Positions 24,190-34,482 of a DNA stretch of 64,000 bases are shown here, piece after piece. The number at the start of each line of letters is the position of its first letter. Positions within the stretch are counted from its first letter, which is position 1. The stretch comes from Fragilariopsis cylindrus CCMP1102. Taxonomy: Eukaryota > Bacillariophyta > Bacillariophyceae > Bacillariales > Bacillariaceae. The position numbers were made by a program, and so were the translations under genes. The notes beneath the pieces are model-generated. The model saw nothing but the letters and a program-made list of their open reading frames with translations. It was not told the origin of the DNA and made no database searches. The DNA lies in the NCBI GenBank assembly GCA_900095095.1, contig FMBT01000366.1, positions 1 to 64,000 on the forward strand, written 5' to 3'.

Positions 24190-24410
24190 AGAAAAAGTAG
24201 GGATCTCGGTTAAAAGTTAGATAAGTTTCTAAAAATGCACATAGCCTTTCCGGAGAAGATATTCTTCTTTGACTCTCACTGTTACTCTGGTAGGCCTAAC
24301 TGGAAATAAAGTATGAGAAAAACTAGGAATCTCGGATAAAAGTTAAATACGGTTTTTTAAAGCATAGGGCCATTCCGGAGAAAATATTCTTGACTCTCAC
24401 TGTCACTCTT
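24190..24410. repeat. Diverged tandem duplication, about 126 bp
   Basis: Two copies of a segment with TGAGAAAAA-TAGG, ATCTCGG-TAAAAGTTA, TTCCGGAGAA-ATATTCTT and GACTCTCACTGT. No reading frame is kept between copies. Confidence 0.65.
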
Positions 24411-24511
24411 CTATCGAGTAGTTTCCTCCTAAATACGTATTGTACCGTAGTAGAATAAAGCAGAAGTGACGCACCTGATGTGACGATAAAATATGCAAAG
24501 AAAGGGATTTT

Positions 24512-24769
24512 CCCGGAGATGTTACAATCAATTAAGGCGTCCTTCCCATCTTCTTTCTTTCCGAGATGTATGGTTTAGTTTGATGTCACATTCAATTAAG
24601 TGGTTCTTCCGATGTGATGACGCAACAGAGTAAGATTTTTCCCGGAGAAATTACAGTCAATTATGGCGTCCTTCCTATCTTCTTTCTTTCCGAGATGCAT
24701 CGTGTAGTTTGATGTCACATTCATTTAAGAGGTTCTTCCGATATGATGACGCAACAGAGTAACCTTCTC
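24512..24769. repeat. Tandem duplication, 129 bp period
   Basis: Copies start with CCCGGAGATGTTACAATCAA (24512) and CCCGGAGAAATTACAGTCAA (24641) and end with GATGACGCAACAGAGTAA. Both carry TTCTTTCTTTCCGAGATG and GTTTGATGTCACATTC. Together with 24190-24410 this makes a nested, locally duplicated non-coding block. Confidence 0.8.
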
Positions 24770-25455
24770 TTCTACAGAATCGTGATTTTTAGGGGATTGA
24801 GCCAATCGAATGAGTCAATCAGCTTTCGCTTCTCTCTCTTTAGCTAACTATTTAAATTGACTATAATAATATATATATATATATATGTATAGATAGATAG
24901 ATTATATATATATCAACGATCGGTACTTTATACACTTATTCTCTGTATGCTCAATTTACTTCAGTTGCAGATATAGGTCACTTTTATTTGTATTCAACAA
25001 CTTCGTGTATTTCTCTCTCTCTCTACTTTCGCTTAATGATAATTCTACACTATAATATTACTATGCATCATATATATCGTAGACTTAAATAGTAATGTAC
25101 AATTATTTGTTAACAGCTAACGATGTATAATATGTAGATTAGATACACCAGCATGTATGCGTGTATCTGTAGAGATGTAAAAGCAGATAAATAAATTGAG
25201 GATAGCGCGTCATAGAATGTGCTATTTATAGAAGCAACATCAGTCGAGCGTGTAGTGTGTACAGGGAGAAAACATAGAAAATGAAGGTAGACGTACGTGC
25301 GAAGACTAAATGGGAAATATATCACCCAATGAAATCCAAACCAAATGCACCAATTTCATTTCAGAATAATTTTGGGATAGTTCCATTGAGCCGAACAAGT
25401 GATTATCGAATTTTGAGTTGATGTTGTTGTTGTTGACTTCTTTAACTGGAGAGGA
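24770..25455. other. Intergenic region with AT microsatellites
   Basis: AT dinucleotide tracts at about 24872-24912 and AT-rich DNA lie downstream of the gene ending at 25456. No supported gene. Confidence 0.4.
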
Positions 25456-28329
25456 CTATGGAGATGTCAGTATTTTATCTTCTTCTTCTTCGTCAACTTT
25501 ATTACTTGGGAAAGAAACCGTGTCAAGTGATGTCGTTACTGTACCTTCATCTTCTGCAGAAATGGCATCAAGTAATGCAGTTGTTGCTGCCACAGGTTCC
25601 GATTCTGATTGTTGTAATTCTGTATCTATATCATCAACACGATTATTGCTAGGATCGTACAATGGTGCTACTTGTCTTTTTCCACCAATTTCAACTGCAG
25701 CATCGACAGCTTCTTCTTCATCATTCTCAGAGATAACAGTACTGGCCTCGGAAGTGCTAGTAGTAGCAGTAGTAGTAGAAACCTGTTTAGGACGGTTATT
25801 GTCTGGATCATGAAGTGGGGATATTTCTCTCTTTCCATCACTTTTAACTATACTCGATGGTGGCGTTGGTGTATCATCGATAGTACCCGCTTCACGACCT
25901 GCAACAGCAACGTCAGCATTAATATTAAAAACTTCTTCTTTATCATTCTTATTCTCTGTATTTACTGTGCGGTCCTCGGTATTAGTGGTAGTAGTAGTAG
26001 TAGTAGTAGTAGTGACTTGCTTAGGTCGGTTGTTGTTCGGATCATGAAGTGGAGATATGTCTCTCTTTCCACCATTTGCCAAAGTCGTGTAGGGTGATGA
26101 TGATGATGATGATGATGATGCTGATACTCTCTCATCACGTTCATCAACACCTGTGGTAGAAATGGCAGTTGTAGCGGTTGTAGAAATTCTACCAGATGAT
26201 TCGTTGCCTTCCCGTGTAGCGTTTGGATCGAATTTTCTTTCAATATCCCGTGTTCCACCTTCTTTGATTGTAGAAGGTTGTCCCTGCTTCTGATTGTTAA
26301 TACTACTGTCAGTAGTAGTAGTAGTAGAATCCTTTACTTCAGCGTGGCTGTTAGATTCTTCTTCTCCTACCATAGTCGACTCGTTTTCTAATTCTTCTTC
26401 TTCTTTTGCTGCTGCTGCTGCTTCCTCAACGATAACGTTAGGACTGTTCTGATTCTGCTGACGATCAAATTCTTCCGGATCAATCAATACAATAGTTTCG
26501 GGTAGTACAGAAGTAGGATCGTTTACTTCTTCAACGGCGGCATCGGCTGCAATCGGTGTTGATGTTCCAACTAATTTTGTTGCTGCTGGTATGACAGTAG
26601 CCGCTGGACGATCCTCTGGTTGTACTGCTGATCCTGCTTCAACAAATTCTTCTGGTGGGACTAAAACAATAGTAGTACTTTTATCTGTGACTGTTGTTGT
26701 TGTATCCTCAACTTTTGCTGATTTTTCCTCTGCTTTGACTACCTCTTCTGTCGTCGTGTCAACTTCAACTACGGATTCAATTTCCGCCTTGATATCATCA
26801 ACAATAACGATAGGAGTAGGTGCTTTAGATATTTTGCTAGATGATGGAGATGGTGTAAGCGAAAAAAAATTGTTTTTCTGTTCCGCTTCCACTTCCGCAA
26901 CTACTACTTCATCGTCTTCGTCATCTTCTACTTCTTCTTCTTCAACAGCAACAACAACAGGATCCGATACCGCCACCGTCATCGTCATCTTCGTCTCTGT
27001 GGTAGAGGGTGATGCAGACGACGATTTAGATGACAACGAGCTGGTAGGGAAGGTCGAAGGCGATAAACTTGGAGATGCGCTTCTTGAAGAACTTGGACTT
27101 GAGGATGATGTTGACTCCAATTCCGATTCCAAAGTACTAGTACTAGTACTATCATTTGCAGTTGCAATTGCAGTTGCAACACCACCACAACATGCTTTTT
27201 CAATAGCATTTCTTTCAATATTACAAAAGTTTTCAGATAATCCAGATTGTGCAATTTGTTTAAATCCTATACATGATACTGTATCACTGCCATTTGAAAA
27301 TGTTATAATGTTATTCCATATAAATTCTCTATTGATACAAAATGTACATGGATTATTATCATCGTCATCATTATCATCATCATCAAATCGACTACTAATT
27401 GGACTAACAGCTTCTTCTTCTTCTTCAACAGCAACAGCAACAACAACAGCAGGATCCGATATCGTTGTCGTTGTCATTGAGCTAGTAGGGGAAGTTGAAG
27501 GCGATAAACTTATAGAAGCACTTCTTGAAGAACTTGGACTTGTAGATGATGTTGACTCCAATTCCGAAGTACTAGTACTTGTACTAGTAGTACTAGTACT
27601 ATCAATTGCAGTTGTTGCAGTTGCAATTGCAGTTGCAACACCACCACAACAAGCTTTTTCAATAGCATCTCTTTCAATATTACAAAAGTTTTCAGATAAT
27701 CCAGATTGTGCAATTTGTTTGAATCCTATACATGATACTGTATCACTACCATTAGAAAATGTTATAATATTATTCCATATAAATTCTTTATTGATACAAA
27801 ATGTACATGGATCATCATTATCATCATCATTGTCATCAAATCGACTACTAATTGAAGTAACAGCTTCTTCTTCTTGTGTTGATGCTATTATTGATGATGA
27901 TGTCGATGTCGATGTCGATGTTGACGTTGCTGATGTTGATGTATTATTAGAATTACAATTAGTTGTCGGACAACATGTATCTTCAATAAGACTACGTTGA
28001 ATTTCACAAGCTGATATACTTAATGTATATGCCTTCGATTGTATTAATTTACATGTTAATTGTGATTGTGACTGTGATTGTCCAAAAAAGGTTTTTTCAT
28101 TGAAACAATTGCTATCACTATTACTATTGGTAGAAGAAGAAGAGGAACAATATTCACATACGCCTCCTCCTCCTGACGAACGGCTACTAGCATGATCAAG
28201 ATGACGATGATGATGGTGATGTGTACCTCGAAGGGATCCTCCTGCTGCTGTTGCTGCTGTGTTGGTTGCAACAGAAGCGACGAGAACAAAGAGGAGGAGA
28301 TGGACTGATGATGATGATTGTATCTTCAT
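25456..28329 (-). CDS. Large secreted protein with three Cys modules, acidic middle and KRxISPLHDP repeats
   Basis: 957 residues, one exon, with a signal peptide at residues 1-30. Three copies of a Cys module follow. The last two are almost identical: PCTFCINKEFIWNNIITFSN, SCIGFKQIAQSG, NFCNIERDAIEKACCGG. The first is diverged (CEYC ... CKLIQSKAYTLSIS ... CEIQRSLIEDTCC). C-x2-C ... C ... C ... CC is a pattern I associate with diatom secreted proteins. Ser/Thr-rich linkers separate them. The middle is Glu/Val/Ala rich. The C-terminal third has repeats of GGKRDISPLHDPNNNRPKQV, KREISPLHDPDNNRPKQV and KRQVAPLYDPSNNR, plus a diverged RDIERKFDPNATRE; each begins with a dibasic pair. The long + strand frame at 26591-28000 is the antisense shadow. 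Function unknown. Confidence 0.8.
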   Translation of the reverse strand: MKIQSSSSVHLLLFVLVASVATNTAATAAGGSLRGTHHHHHRHLDHASSRSSGGGGVCEYCSSSSSTNSNSDSNCFNEKTFFGQSQSQSQLTCKLIQSKAYTLSISACEIQRSLIEDTCCPTTNCNSNNTSTSATSTSTSTSTSSSIIASTQEEEAVTSISSRFDDNDDDNDDPCTFCINKEFIWNNIITFSNGSDTVSCIGFKQIAQSGLSENFCNIERDAIEKACCGGVATAIATATTAIDSTSTTSTSTSTSELESTSSTSPSSSRSASISLSPSTSPTSSMTTTTISDPAVVVAVAVEEEEEAVSPISSRFDDDDNDDDDNNPCTFCINREFIWNNIITFSNGSDTVSCIGFKQIAQSGLSENFCNIERNAIEKACCGGVATAIATANDSTSTSTLESELESTSSSSPSSSRSASPSLSPSTFPTSSLSSKSSSASPSTTETKMTMTVAVSDPVVVAVEEEEVEDDEDDEVVVAEVEAEQKNNFFSLTPSPSSSKISKAPTPIVIVDDIKAEIESVVEVDTTTEEVVKAEEKSAKVEDTTTTVTDKSTTIVLVPPEEFVEAGSAVQPEDRPAATVIPAATKLVGTSTPIAADAAVEEVNDPTSVLPETIVLIDPEEFDRQQNQNSPNVIVEEAAAAAKEEEELENESTMVGEEESNSHAEVKDSTTTTTDSSINNQKQGQPSTIKEGGTRDIERKFDPNATREGNESSGRISTTATTAISTTGVDERDERVSASSSSSSSSPYTTLANGGKRDISPLHDPNNNRPKQVTTTTTTTTTTNTEDRTVNTENKNDKEEVFNINADVAVAGREAGTIDDTPTPPSSIVKSDGKREISPLHDPDNNRPKQVSTTTATTSTSEASTVISENDEEEAVDAAVEIGGKRQVAPLYDPSNNRVDDIDTELQQSESEPVAATTALLDAISAEDEGTVTTSLDTVSFPSNKVDEEEEDKILTSP

Positions 28330-28485
28330 CCTGTTTGCTTTCTGGCGTTTTTTTGTTTGTTGTTGTTGTTGTTGTTTACCTTATCGAGAATTAATTGTAT
28401 AGGAGAGGCAAATGGTAATTTATATCAATGATGAGCTGATTCTAGATTCCATCTATTATTATTTCTTTCCTTTCTATTTTGAATG

Positions 28486-28519
<34 letters not shown>

Positions 28520-28563
28520 GTACAAAAGAATGAAAGGTGAAATATTTCAAAAAAATAACATGC

Positions 28564-28640
28564 ATGCGTTATTATGTACGTTACATTATAACGCATTACA
28601 TACATTCCATGCGTTATATGTACGTTACATTATAACGCAT
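28564..28640. repeat. Two adjacent stem-loops that are direct repeats of each other
   Basis: Arms ATGCGTTAT (28564) and ATAACGCAT (28588) enclose GTACGTTACATT-type loop sequence. The next 45 bp repeat the structure with ATGCGTTATA (28609) and TATAACGCAT (28631). The two units are near-identical direct repeats, each an imperfect palindrome. Candidate protein-binding array or tiny element remnant. Confidence 0.6.
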
Positions 28641-29044
28641 GACATACATTGTTGCTTTAACAGCTGTTACCATCAATTCGGCGTACCGTATATACGTGAG
28701 CTATGTCAACTCCGGTATCATCCAAGAATGAAATCAAATTATGTGTAGTATCAATATAGGTAAAGTATTTGTCGGAGTAGGAATGTTTTATGTGTTTAGG
28801 CGGTGCACCGTATTCGAAGTAACGGTTGAAAAGAAGTGCAAGCAAGGCAATATCATTCATACTGTACAAACATTTGATAATACAGCAGTAGAACAGCAAT
28901 AATAATCTTCCGTTTTAGTAGATCTGGCGATTGATGAAGAGGCTGTAAATAAATGGAGGAGTGATATACAATCGGCGATGTTGTTGACCTCGTCCAACTC
29001 TTAAAAACTTCTTTTTTTTTTCTGCTCTCGATTATTGATTGATT

Positions 29045-29250
29045 CATTCACGTGTGCTAAACTGATTGAAACGACTCACTCGATTTCTCATTCACGGACG
29101 GACGATATGATGTTCGCTCCTTTTAAAGCAAATTACAGAGGACATAAAAAAGTCCTACTGTAATAACAAAAATCTTGTTTGTCAAAAAATCACATCTCAC
29201 ATCATCACACAACGAACGCACACCGATATCCAACACCCAGTGGTGCAGTA
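29045..29250. repeat. Flanking direct repeat, copy 1
   Basis: Shares with 32258-32395, in order: CGACTCACTCGATTTCTC, ATTCACGGACG, AAATCACATCTCACATCAT and ACACCGATATCCAACACCCA. Together the copies bracket the gene at 29449-31434. Confidence 0.75.
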
Positions 29251-29448
29251 TATATTTAGTATATACGAATTCTTGGAAGTAGATGAGAATTTATATAACC
29301 TAAGTACTACATATGATATTAATAATGAGTCTAGGCTATATTCATCTATTTGATTGTTATGCATTATACCAACGTTGCGGTAACAACAGTAACGACAACA
29401 ACCGCAGCAATTGCAGCACCACCAGAATCAGGGGATGAAGAAGAATCA

Positions 29449-31434
29449 TCACCACCACCGCCCTTTGGTTTTTACGTAATAGATCAACATTGCTGTAATG
29501 ACAATAACAGCAGTAGCAGTTGTAAGACCAATTGCAATCGCAAAAGAATTAGTAGAGCCACCACTACTACAAATGTATACAGAAGTAGAAGAAGATACTA
29601 ACAGAACATTACCACCATTAACACATCTACATGTACCATTAAGAATTTGATTGTTTTGTGATGGATCATTCACATCAACATCAACATTTTGTGGACCAGC
29701 ATTACATGTACTATCATCACTACTGTCAATATTGTCACAACTTGGTGCATTCACAATAGAATCGTCGTCACAAATAATGGTTCCTGTAATTGTTCCTGTT
29801 ACCGTTAACTGTGAATCATCACTAACACTTGAGAGAAATTTATTACGAACATCAACATCACCTATAATACTAAGTTTGGCATCATCCCAAACATAAATAT
29901 CATTATAGGATGGCGTTTTTACCCAACTTTGACCTCCCCTATTAACACTACCGACAGTCACTGGAACATTTGTTTCAACATACATCTGTCCTCCATAATT
30001 AATTAATTCTAATTCAGTTGAAACCAAGGAGGTCATTGATGCATGAAGAATCGAACCTTTTTCGACTGTTACCCTAATAATATCAGTAAATCCATCTACT
30101 ATTTGTACATTGTATCCATCATGCACCCATACTTCTTTTAATTGATTGGATGGGTAACCAATACGAACACCAGCACCACTAGTTGCAGTAGAAGCAATAG
30201 TTGGATTCCATTTAAAACCGAAATCCCCATACTCGTCTATTCTAACAGTAACTAAATTTGCCGGTGATGTTTCAACAGTCACATCATTCCCATCTTTAGA
30301 AGGAAAGATGGTGAACATCGTATTAGGAACACTACTACTTTTACCATCACACGATATGTCAATAGAAATTCTATGATAACCTTGATACTTAACATTGAAC
30401 TCAATAGGAGTGAAAGTAATAGCACTGTCCTCATCTGCTAATACTGTCAAAGCAACATCTGGTGCTGAAGAAGTAGGAAGAGGAGAAGAAGGAGGAGGAG
30501 AAGGAGAAACCTCATCACCACATATATTATATGTACCATTAAGAGTTTGATCGTTTGGTGTTAATTTACGAACATCAACATCAACATCAACACTTTGTGG
30601 ACCAGCATTACATGTACTACTATCATCAGTATAAACATTGTCACAACTTGGTGCGTTAACAGTAGAATTTTTTTCACAACTGATAGTTTCTTTAATTGTC
30701 CCTGTTACAGTTAATTGTGCACCAACATTAACTCCAGTTCCAAAATCACCAAAATCAACATCACCTTTAATATTAAGTTCCGAACCATTCTCATAAACAC
30801 GAACTTTATTAAATGATGGTGTTTCAATCCAACTTTGACCTCCAGCAACACCACCACTAGTCACTGGTTTATTCGTTTGAACATACATTTGTCCTCTCAC
30901 ATTACTTAAATGTAATTCAGTTGAAATCAAGGAAGTCATTGATGCACGAATGACGCCTCCACGTGATACTTGTAATTCAGTAATGTTAGTAAATCCATCT
31001 AATATCTGTGCATTGTTTCCATCAGATACTGTAACAGTCTTTAATTGACCTGGTGGGATACCAATACGAATACCACCACTCGTTGCAATAGAAGAAACAT
31101 TTGTGTTCCATAGAAACTGAAAGTGACTACACTTATGACATACTCGAACAGTAACTAAATTCGGCGGTGATGTTTCAATAGTTACACCACTATCATCTTT
31201 GGACGGAAAGATAGTGAATATAATGTTAGGAATAATGCCATCGTCACACCATCTACTAATAGTTAATCCATCAATATTTTGGTCGACATCTGAATCGATT
31301 GGAGTCATAATAATAGAATCATAAGCATTGTCATCTTCTAAAGCAACATCAGCCTCAGCAGAAGTGACGGCGAATACTTGTAGAATGAAGACGAAGACGA
31401 CGATAGGAGAAGAGAATAATAATACCATATTCAT
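29449..31434 (-). CDS. Type I membrane protein with duplicated beta-solenoid-like ectodomain
   Basis: 661 residues, one exon. A signal peptide (residues 1-26) precedes two homologous halves of about 290 residues. Each half has FTIFPSKD, NLVTVRV, ATSG-G-RIG-P--QLK-V-V-DG, Q-LDGFT-I, ASMTSL-STEL-L, GQMYV-TN-PVT, GGQSW--TPS, QLTVTGTI, C---S-VNAPSCDN and STCNAGPQ-VDV. Short hydrophobic strands with regular spacing suggest a beta-solenoid, like the GIN/DUF2807-type adhesin folds; that family call is a guess. A Pro/Ser hinge separates the halves. The second half ends in a transmembrane helix (SFAIAIGLTTATAVIVITAM) and a short basic tail. Likely cell-surface. Confidence 0.75.
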   Translation of the reverse strand: MNMVLLFSSPIVVFVFILQVFAVTSAEADVALEDDNAYDSIIMTPIDSDVDQNIDGLTISRWCDDGIIPNIIFTIFPSKDDSGVTIETSPPNLVTVRVCHKCSHFQFLWNTNVSSIATSGGIRIGIPPGQLKTVTVSDGNNAQILDGFTNITELQVSRGGVIRASMTSLISTELHLSNVRGQMYVQTNKPVTSGGVAGGQSWIETPSFNKVRVYENGSELNIKGDVDFGDFGTGVNVGAQLTVTGTIKETISCEKNSTVNAPSCDNVYTDDSSTCNAGPQSVDVDVDVRKLTPNDQTLNGTYNICGDEVSPSPPPSSPLPTSSAPDVALTVLADEDSAITFTPIEFNVKYQGYHRISIDISCDGKSSSVPNTMFTIFPSKDGNDVTVETSPANLVTVRIDEYGDFGFKWNPTIASTATSGAGVRIGYPSNQLKEVWVHDGYNVQIVDGFTDIIRVTVEKGSILHASMTSLVSTELELINYGGQMYVETNVPVTVGSVNRGGQSWVKTPSYNDIYVWDDAKLSIIGDVDVRNKFLSSVSDDSQLTVTGTITGTIICDDDSIVNAPSCDNIDSSDDSTCNAGPQNVDVDVNDPSQNNQILNGTCRCVNGGNVLLVSSSTSVYICSSGGSTNSFAIAIGLTTATAVIVITAMLIYYVKTKGRWW

Positions 31435-32257
31435 TGTTTTCCCTTTTTATATAACTTTTCTTTTCTTTGTATTTAGGTGTTGGGTCGTTGTGTTGTGTTG
31501 TATTTTTATGACTATGAGTTGTGTTGTGCCGTTCCAAAACGGATGTTAATCTCACCTTTTAATCCCACATTATAATTCTTTTCATTCATTACCGCTTCAT
31601 CAAGTCGTGTCGGGTAATGAATCGAATCCTTCTTTTAGCATACACTTCTACGCTATCCTTACGATCATGATGTGTTATTGCATACAGTATACACTGTCGT
31701 TGTGGAACCATCCCTCGTGTCATCGCGTCTGGATTGATTAATTTGACTATTTCGATTGATTCGTTGATTGATTCATTCGGCTTCTTGGGCTGTAGTGAGG
31801 TTCTTGCTCATGGTCGGTCAGATTTGTTTTTATTTATGATGCCTGTCTGACGAATTATTAATGAGAATGGTATCTTTCCCTTCAGAATGCACTGCAACAA
31901 TGATAACCACCAGCCACAACCAACAATTTTGAGTTCAAATTGAACTTGGATCTTCATCATCTACCAATCATGTCACGGTTGTATCATTAGATTGATTTGA
32001 TTGATTGATTCGATTTGTTCGCTTCTTTGCTTGATTGATTGATTGATTCATTCAGAGTGATATTGTGTATGCATTATTGATTGGCTGTCACACTTCATGA
32101 CAACTGTTAGTACGGTAGATTCGCGTACGGTATCAAAGAATGTTACTTAATGTCATTGTACAAGTTTTTAAGTACAGTACATGAGTACTCTCCTTTTTAC
32201 TCGTGCATGCGTGCGTTCAATCGACTGACTCGACTCGACTCTTCTCTTAATTGATTC
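31435..32257. other. Intergenic region
   Basis: No supported gene. It carries many GATTGATTGATT and CGACTCGACT type simple repeats. Confidence 0.4.
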
Positions 32258-32395
32258 ATTCATTCACGTGCGTTTAACTCATGATACGACTCACTCGATT
32301 TCTCATTCACGGACGAAAAAATCAAACGTGTGCTTTTAAATTCCCAGCGGACATAAAATCACATCTCACATCATAAACACACCGATATCCAACAC
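32258..32395. repeat. Flanking direct repeat, copy 2
   Basis: Partner of 29045-29250, same orientation, somewhat shorter because of internal deletions. It lies about 360 bp upstream of the methyltransferase start at 32759, so it may contain or derive from promoter sequence. Confidence 0.7.
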
Positions 32396-32758
32396 CCATC
32401 ACACAGTACAGCACATCACCACGACACATCCTCACATATTTCTCTCAATTGAATAATCATATGATCCTCTCTCATATCCTCTCCACTAATAACATCTCAA
32501 TGAAATCGAGACTGTGACCCTTTAATATTGTAATAAGCGTGGCACTCCTCTCCTCTCCTCTCAACAAAAAACAACACCATAATTTCAAGAAAAGAGCAAT
32601 ATATAATAAGACCACTCGTCTCCATAGTGAATTAATTCACACCAAACAAAAACGATAGAGAGTTAAATTTTGCGGAGTCGAGTCGAGTCAAGTCAAGTCT
32701 ATTGCTTCGACTACTAGAATTAGATATCTTCTCGATTCTGATTCGTCGGTGAAGAGAT

Positions 32759-33694
32759 ATGAAACAGGCATCATCGTCGTTAGTATTATGGCTGGGCTAT
32801 TATTTCTTTATAATTGCACTATTACTACTTGTGATCTCCACTACTACTACTACTACTACCGCTTGGTTGCCGGAGCAAACAGGTCTTATTAAGCAACGTA
32901 GTAGTGGTTTAGTAGCGCTTCGACGATCGTCATCATGGATGCTACGGAACGAAGACAATGATGAAGTTATTGGCATGGACAACACTACTCGTCCAGAGGA
33001 TATCATCACAGCTCCGTGTTCGGTGGTTGTGTCGTCGCGCCGTAATCTGTTTCGTCGTAGTGCTCTCTCGGTGTCGTCGGCCATTATCGGCGGCGTGTGC
33101 TATGATAATGGAATACAGGCAGTACACGCAGCTTATACGATTGATAAGGTAGAACCGAATGAAAATGATATTTATGCCACGGCACAGAATTGTTGGAATT
33201 TACTACCGGGTGGTGGCAATCCTCATAATAATCTTCGTGTTCTCTGGATCGGTCCGGGTGACATGAAGATCCGTACTGGTGTAGCACGAAATGGTGTGTA
33301 CAAAGATCTATTCAAGACCGGTTCTGATGTCACGGCATTCGATCTACTTACACCGACAGTCGCCGACTTGACTGATGCGCAACAATATGCATTCGACAAG
33401 GGATATACATTGCGATTTCAACAGGGTGATGCTACTAAATTGCATACGATATTTGCAAATAATTCCTTTGATGTTGTCGTGTGTTCGTTGTTTCTATGTC
33501 AAGATTTTGATCCGGTCGTGGTAGTGCAAGAAATACGACAAGTCCTTAAACCCGGTGGTCGATTTGGTTTTTATGAACACATCGAAGATATTGATACAGT
33601 GATTGTTGGCAAAGTATTTGGTGAATCTTCAATCATCAAGATCGAGGCCTATCCCGAAATGGTCAACATATTGGCCGGAGTTGTACAGAAGTAG
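32759..33694 (+). CDS. Class I SAM-dependent methyltransferase with plastid-lumen style leader
   Basis: 311 residues, one exon. The N-terminus has a signal-anchor-like hydrophobic stretch, a Thr run and TAWLPEQ, which could serve as the ASAFAP-type site of a diatom plastid leader. A second leader has twin arginines and a hydrophobic core (SSRRNLFRRSALSVSSAIIG) ending in AVHAA, like a Tat thylakoid-lumen signal. The catalytic domain shows motif I as LRVLWIGPGDMKIRTG (modified from GxGxG), ACIDIC-loop TAFDLLTP, the post-motif GDATKL, NSFDVVVCSLFL and LKPGGRFGFYEH, in the order seen in Methyltransf_11/UbiE-like enzymes. The protein ends at ILAGVVQK, where this fold normally ends. Substrate unknown. 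Lumenal placement is inferred from the leader. Confidence 0.75.
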   Translation: MKQASSSLVLWLGYYFFIIALLLLVISTTTTTTTAWLPEQTGLIKQRSSGLVALRRSSSWMLRNEDNDEVIGMDNTTRPEDIITAPCSVVVSSRRNLFRRSALSVSSAIIGGVCYDNGIQAVHAAYTIDKVEPNENDIYATAQNCWNLLPGGGNPHNNLRVLWIGPGDMKIRTGVARNGVYKDLFKTGSDVTAFDLLTPTVADLTDAQQYAFDKGYTLRFQQGDATKLHTIFANNSFDVVVCSLFLCQDFDPVVVVQEIRQVLKPGGRFGFYEHIEDIDTVIVGKVFGESSIIKIEAYPEMVNILAGVVQK

Positions 33695-34482
33695 TAAGCA
33701 TTTTTAAGTTTTTTTTGGATAAAAAAGAGACAGAAACATCAACAGAACCAAAAGAGGACCTGTATAGTATATATAGAGGAGGTCTTTGTAGTGGTCGGTA
33801 CCTTTCAATGGCAATATATGGATAGTACCGTACTAAAAGTAACACTCATAGTTCTACTGTTCATCACAAAGATGAGAAAACCGAAAAACTGCTACTACTA
33901 CTACTAGTACAAGTATGACTTTAAATACTACTAACATTAAAAATAGAGACTACTCTACCTCGAACAATATATTGATACAATTTTTTTACGTCTAAAATAA
34001 TGGCGCCTGAAATATTATCCTAGTATCTGTTTTGATAGATTTAAGTAAGTATAGAAGTAAGTAGTGTCATCAGCTAGCTATAGCGAGCTGTATAGCTATC
34101 TACTACAGTAGTAGACTTGTGTTGTATTATTATTGTCTCGAAATCCTATTACGGTATGGGGCAGGGTACTGTATTGAGCTAAGATTAGATTCATTCATGA
34201 TGATCCAATCACGAACGATCGGAACTTCAAAGATCGTCTCCGGGAATGAATGAATCGAATTGAGTCGTGGGTGTGGATGCTGGTACGAACGATGGCCAAT
34301 AGATTTTTCAAATCAATCGTCCAACGCGAAAGCAAAAAATTATGCAAGAAAGCAAAGCAAAGAATTATTTATTTTTTATTCTTGCAAATAAACGAAGACA
34401 AAGACAACAAAACAAATGATACACAAGAAACAAAACAAAAAGATAAGTTAAGTTAAGTTAACATAGGTTTAAAAGTAGAATA
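33695..34482. other. Intergenic region
   Basis: No supported gene. CTA triplets (33892-33906) and a CTACAGTAGTAG stretch near 34111. Likely holds the 3' end of the methyltransferase transcript and the promoter of the gene at 34483. Confidence 0.4.

Larger units (their letters stand above)
28330..29448. other. Intergenic region
   Basis: No supported gene. It contains a CT microsatellite (28488-28516), paired hairpins (28564-28640) and the first copy of a direct repeat flanking the next gene (29045-29250). Confidence 0.4.

Noticed and set aside
26591-28000. 469-codon + strand ORF
   Set aside because: Antisense shadow of the 957-residue secreted protein, which has a signal peptide and Cys modules on the minus strand.
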